Positions 61,974-64,000 of a DNA stretch of 64,000 nucleotides are shown here, in pieces. The translations under genes were made by a program, and so were the position numbers. Each line of letters begins with the position of its first letter. Position 1 is the stretch's first letter. Source of the DNA: an uncultured Olsenella sp. Lineage in GTDB: Bacteria > Actinomycetota > Coriobacteriia > Coriobacteriales > Atopobiaceae. The stretch is from the NCBI GenBank assembly GCA_900314535.1, contig OMVT01000006.1, positions 1 to 64,000 on the forward strand, in the 5' to 3' direction. Under the pieces are notes generated by a model. The model saw only the letters and a list, made by a program, of their open reading frames with translations, was not told the origin of the DNA and did no database searches.

Positions 61974-63500
61974 TCACTGCTCCTCCTCGTGGATCTCCTG
62001 GATCACTTCTTCTATCTGCATGCGTGCACCCTCAGGCGGCGTCGTGAGGTTGTGGGGACGGTATCCCGTGAGGAAGCGTCCCTCGGAGAACTCTTCGGGG
62101 ATAGCGACAGGGTACTCGCCTGTGAAGCAGGCGCAGCACCAGCCGCCGCGAGGACAGCTCTTTATGAGGCCTTCGACCGAAAGGAAGTGGAGCGAGTCTG
62201 CGCCGATATACTTGCAGACCTCCTCCTCGCTCATGCGGGCAGAGATCAGCTGGTCCTGCGTGCCGGTATCGATGCCGTAGAAGCAGGGCCACTTGACCTC
62301 GGGGGACGTGATGCGCACGTGCACTTCCTTGGCGCCGGCATCCTTGAGCATGCGGACGATCTGCTTCGACGTCGTGCCGCGGACGATGGAGTCATCGATC
62401 ATCACAAGGCGCTTGCCGGCCACGTTATCGCGCAGGGCATTGAGCTTGAGCCTCACGCCGAGCTGGCGGAGCTCCTGCGTCGGCTGGATGAACGTGCGGG
62501 CGATATAGCGGTTCTTGATGAGGCCCTCGCCGTAGGGAAGGCCGAGCTCGTGGGCATAGCCCTCCGCAGGCGGAAGTCCCGAGTCGGGCACGCCGAAGAC
62601 CATGTCGGCGTCGACCGGTGCCTCGCGGGCAAGCTGGCGTCCCATCTCATAGCGCATGGAGTAGATGGACTGTCCATCCTCATAGGAGTCAGGACGGGAG
62701 AAGTAGACGTTCTCGAAGATGCAGCGCGCCCGGGGACGGGGCTCGACGCCGCGCTCGGAGGCGAGGCCGTCATCCGAGATGCGCACAATCTCTCCCGGCT
62801 CAATGTCGCGCATGTACTTTGCACCCACGATATCGAGCGCGCAGGTCTCGGAAGCCACGACATAGTCGTCGTGTCCAAGGCGTCCCAGGACGAGCGGACG
62901 GATGCCATTGGGATCGCGGAAGGCATAGAGCGCATTCTCGCGCACGAGCGCCATCGCATAGCCGCCGTCAATCATCTCCATCGTATGGCGGATGCCCTCG
63001 CGCAGGTGGTGCGTCTGCATCGTGAAGTAGCCGATGAGCTTGGCGGCGACTTCGGAGTCCGTGTTGGAGCGGAAGAAGACGCCGAGGTCTATGAGCTCGC
63101 GGCGCAGCGCATCCGTATTCACGAGCGTGCCGTTATGGGCGACAGCGATGATCGTGTCATCGATTGTCGAGAGGTGGGGCTGTGCTGCCTCCCAGCTCTT
63201 GGAGCCTGCCGTGCCGTAGCGCACATGCCCCACGGCGACCTTGCCCCTGAGGGCTCCGAGGTCGGCATCCGTGAAGACCGCATCGACCAAGCCCAGATCC
63301 TTGCGGACAAGCACCGTCTTGCCGTCGCCGACGGCGATGCCCGCCGATTCCTGGCCCCTGTGCTGCAGGGCCCTGAGGCCGAAGGCTGTGAGCCTTGCCA
63401 CATCGCGGTCGGGCGCCCAGATGCCGAAGACGCCGCACTCTTCATTGAGATGGCTTGCGCAGAGGCTCTCCTCTGCCTGAGCCCTGGTATCAGAAACCAT
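61974..63500 (-). CDS. purF: amidophosphoribosyltransferase
   Basis: The first committed enzyme of purine synthesis, 508 residues. A short propeptide ends before the nucleophile Cys in ECGVFGIWAP. The Ntn glutaminase domain has GHVRYGTAGSK and AHNGTLVN. The PRPP motif VMIDDSIVRGTTS is near residue 375. Several Cys (RARCIFENVYF, PCFYGIDTG, SCPRGGWCCACF) fit the Fe-S type of B. subtilis. A sortase gene lies 26 bases upstream on the same strand. Confidence 0.96.
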   Translation of the reverse strand: MVSDTRAQAEESLCASHLNEECGVFGIWAPDRDVARLTAFGLRALQHRGQESAGIAVGDGKTVLVRKDLGLVDAVFTDADLGALRGKVAVGHVRYGTAGSKSWEAAQPHLSTIDDTIIAVAHNGTLVNTDALRRELIDLGVFFRSNTDSEVAAKLIGYFTMQTHHLREGIRHTMEMIDGGYAMALVRENALYAFRDPNGIRPLVLGRLGHDDYVVASETCALDIVGAKYMRDIEPGEIVRISDDGLASERGVEPRPRARCIFENVYFSRPDSYEDGQSIYSMRYEMGRQLAREAPVDADMVFGVPDSGLPPAEGYAHELGLPYGEGLIKNRYIARTFIQPTQELRQLGVRLKLNALRDNVAGKRLVMIDDSIVRGTTSKQIVRMLKDAGAKEVHVRITSPEVKWPCFYGIDTGTQDQLISARMSEEEVCKYIGADSLHFLSVEGLIKSCPRGGWCCACFTGEYPVAIPEEFSEGRFLTGYRPHNLTTPPEGARMQIEEVIQEIHEEEQ

Positions 63501-63526
63501 GCTCTCCCCTCGCCTTGTGCTCCAGA

Positions 63527-64000
63527 TCAGGCAGCTGCATCAGCCGCTGCTGCCTCGCTCTTCGGCACGCAGATCAAGACCGTTCGTCCTATTCCATTGT
63601 CGTAGTTGCATGTTACGAGTGTGAGCACATGGCTCGTCTGCGCAATAATCGCGGAAGCATCAGCGCGCGAAGCCGTGGCCCTCCCCAGAAGATCCGTCAG
63701 ATAGCTGTGGAAGTCGTCTCCCGTCATGAACGAGAGCGTTCGCACATTCGTGTCATCAGCCGTCGTCTTGTAGACAAGGAGCGGCTCGAGCTCGTAGATC
63801 TGATTGTTCTCATCGACATACCAGACCGTCGGATGGCTGTCGAAGGTCGCCTGGTCAGCCATATCGGCAACCGGCTTGAACATCGAGCCATCGAGCAGAT
63901 GGTGGCCATAGATGATCGTCTGGGCATCGCGCATGCCCGGCTCCGTATTCTGGTAGTCCATGAAGACCTGGCCGCCCAGGGAATACTCGCCCGTCGCAGT
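63527..64000 (-). CDS. class B sortase, C-terminal part
   Basis: A transpeptidase attaching surface proteins to the cell wall, cut by the window edge: the open frame runs through position 64000. The catalytic His lies in TIIYGHHLLDG, the Cys in LTLVTCNY and the Arg in NGIGRTVLICVP, with the spacing of class B sortases. The N-terminal membrane anchor would be outside. The gene ends 26 bases upstream of purF, so it may share a transcript with the purine operon. Its substrate proteins are not in the window. Confidence 0.88.
   Translation of the reverse strand, partial: TATGEYSLGGQVFMDYQNTEPGMRDAQTIIYGHHLLDGSMFKPVADMADQATFDSHPTVWYVDENNQIYELEPLLVYKTTADDTNVRTLSFMTGDDFHSYLTDLLGRATASRADASAIIAQTSHVLTLVTCNYDNGIGRTVLICVPKSEAAAADAAA

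Overview
The window looks like a chromosomal segment of a moderately high-GC anaerobic actinobacterium, most likely class Coriobacteriia (Atopobiaceae/Olsenella-Collinsella-like). This is inferred from the mixture of Firmicute-style traits (GlgC+GlgD glycogen operon, class B sortase, RelB/YoeB), actinobacterial codon use, fermentative and anaerobic enzymes (rubrerythrin, iron alcohol dehydrogenase, two lactate dehydrogenase-family proteins) and small tRNAs with encoded CCA. No rRNA, CRISPR array or replication origin is visible.

Layout. 1-7.7 kb: an interrupted tRNA-Pro at the left edge, veg-ispE, an M24 peptidase, a nagB with an internal deletion, rph-rdgB, a RelB/YoeB toxin-antitoxin pair, tRNA-Val and a MurE-type ligase. 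7.7-10.3 kb: an AAA ATPase + RloB (AbiL-like) defence pair. 10.5-14 kb: iron alcohol dehydrogenase and the CstA transporter. 14.4-16.4 kb: two overlapping TPR-like paralogues of unknown role. 16.5-19.7 kb: tRNA-Glu, a split transketolase whose N-terminal half is fused to a GntR/UTRA regulator, and tRNA-Leu. 19.7-25.5 kb: ftsB/divIC-like, ppx/gppA, mfd. 25.6-37.5 kb: a complete glycogen operon reading glgB-glgP-glgC-glgD-glgA-(GH13+GH77 fusion). 37.6-46.7 kb: nth, an IS30 remnant, a GNAT pseudogene, proline iminopeptidase, metY, rubrerythrin, mutY-rrf2, a HAD phosphatase and tRNA-Asp. 46.8-51.1 kb: a membrane protein and dnaX-ybaB-recR.

51.1-53.2 kb is an accessory patch: a LexA-type SOS box, a very small holin-like toxin candidate, a tyrosine-recombinase C-terminal remnant and an Abi_2-type abortive infection gene, enclosed by imperfect inverted repeats. 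53.2-60.2 kb: radical SAM/SPASM protein, two LDH/MDH superfamily dehydrogenases, RlmD-like RNA methyltransferase, spermidine-synthase-like protein and an MDR oxidoreductase. 60.3-64 kb: purF-purM-purN, preceded by a class B sortase cut by the window edge.

The most unusual signals are (i) the regulator-enzyme fusion GntR-UTRA-transketolase N half with its C-half partner directly downstream, (ii) the SOS-box-associated miniature toxin whose ribosome site can pair with its own 3' region, and (iii) the tRNA-Pro whose anticodon arm is interrupted by sequence resembling the start of a group I intron. Most functions are assigned by motif recognition without database searching; starts were moved inward where a Shine-Dalgarno site favoured it.
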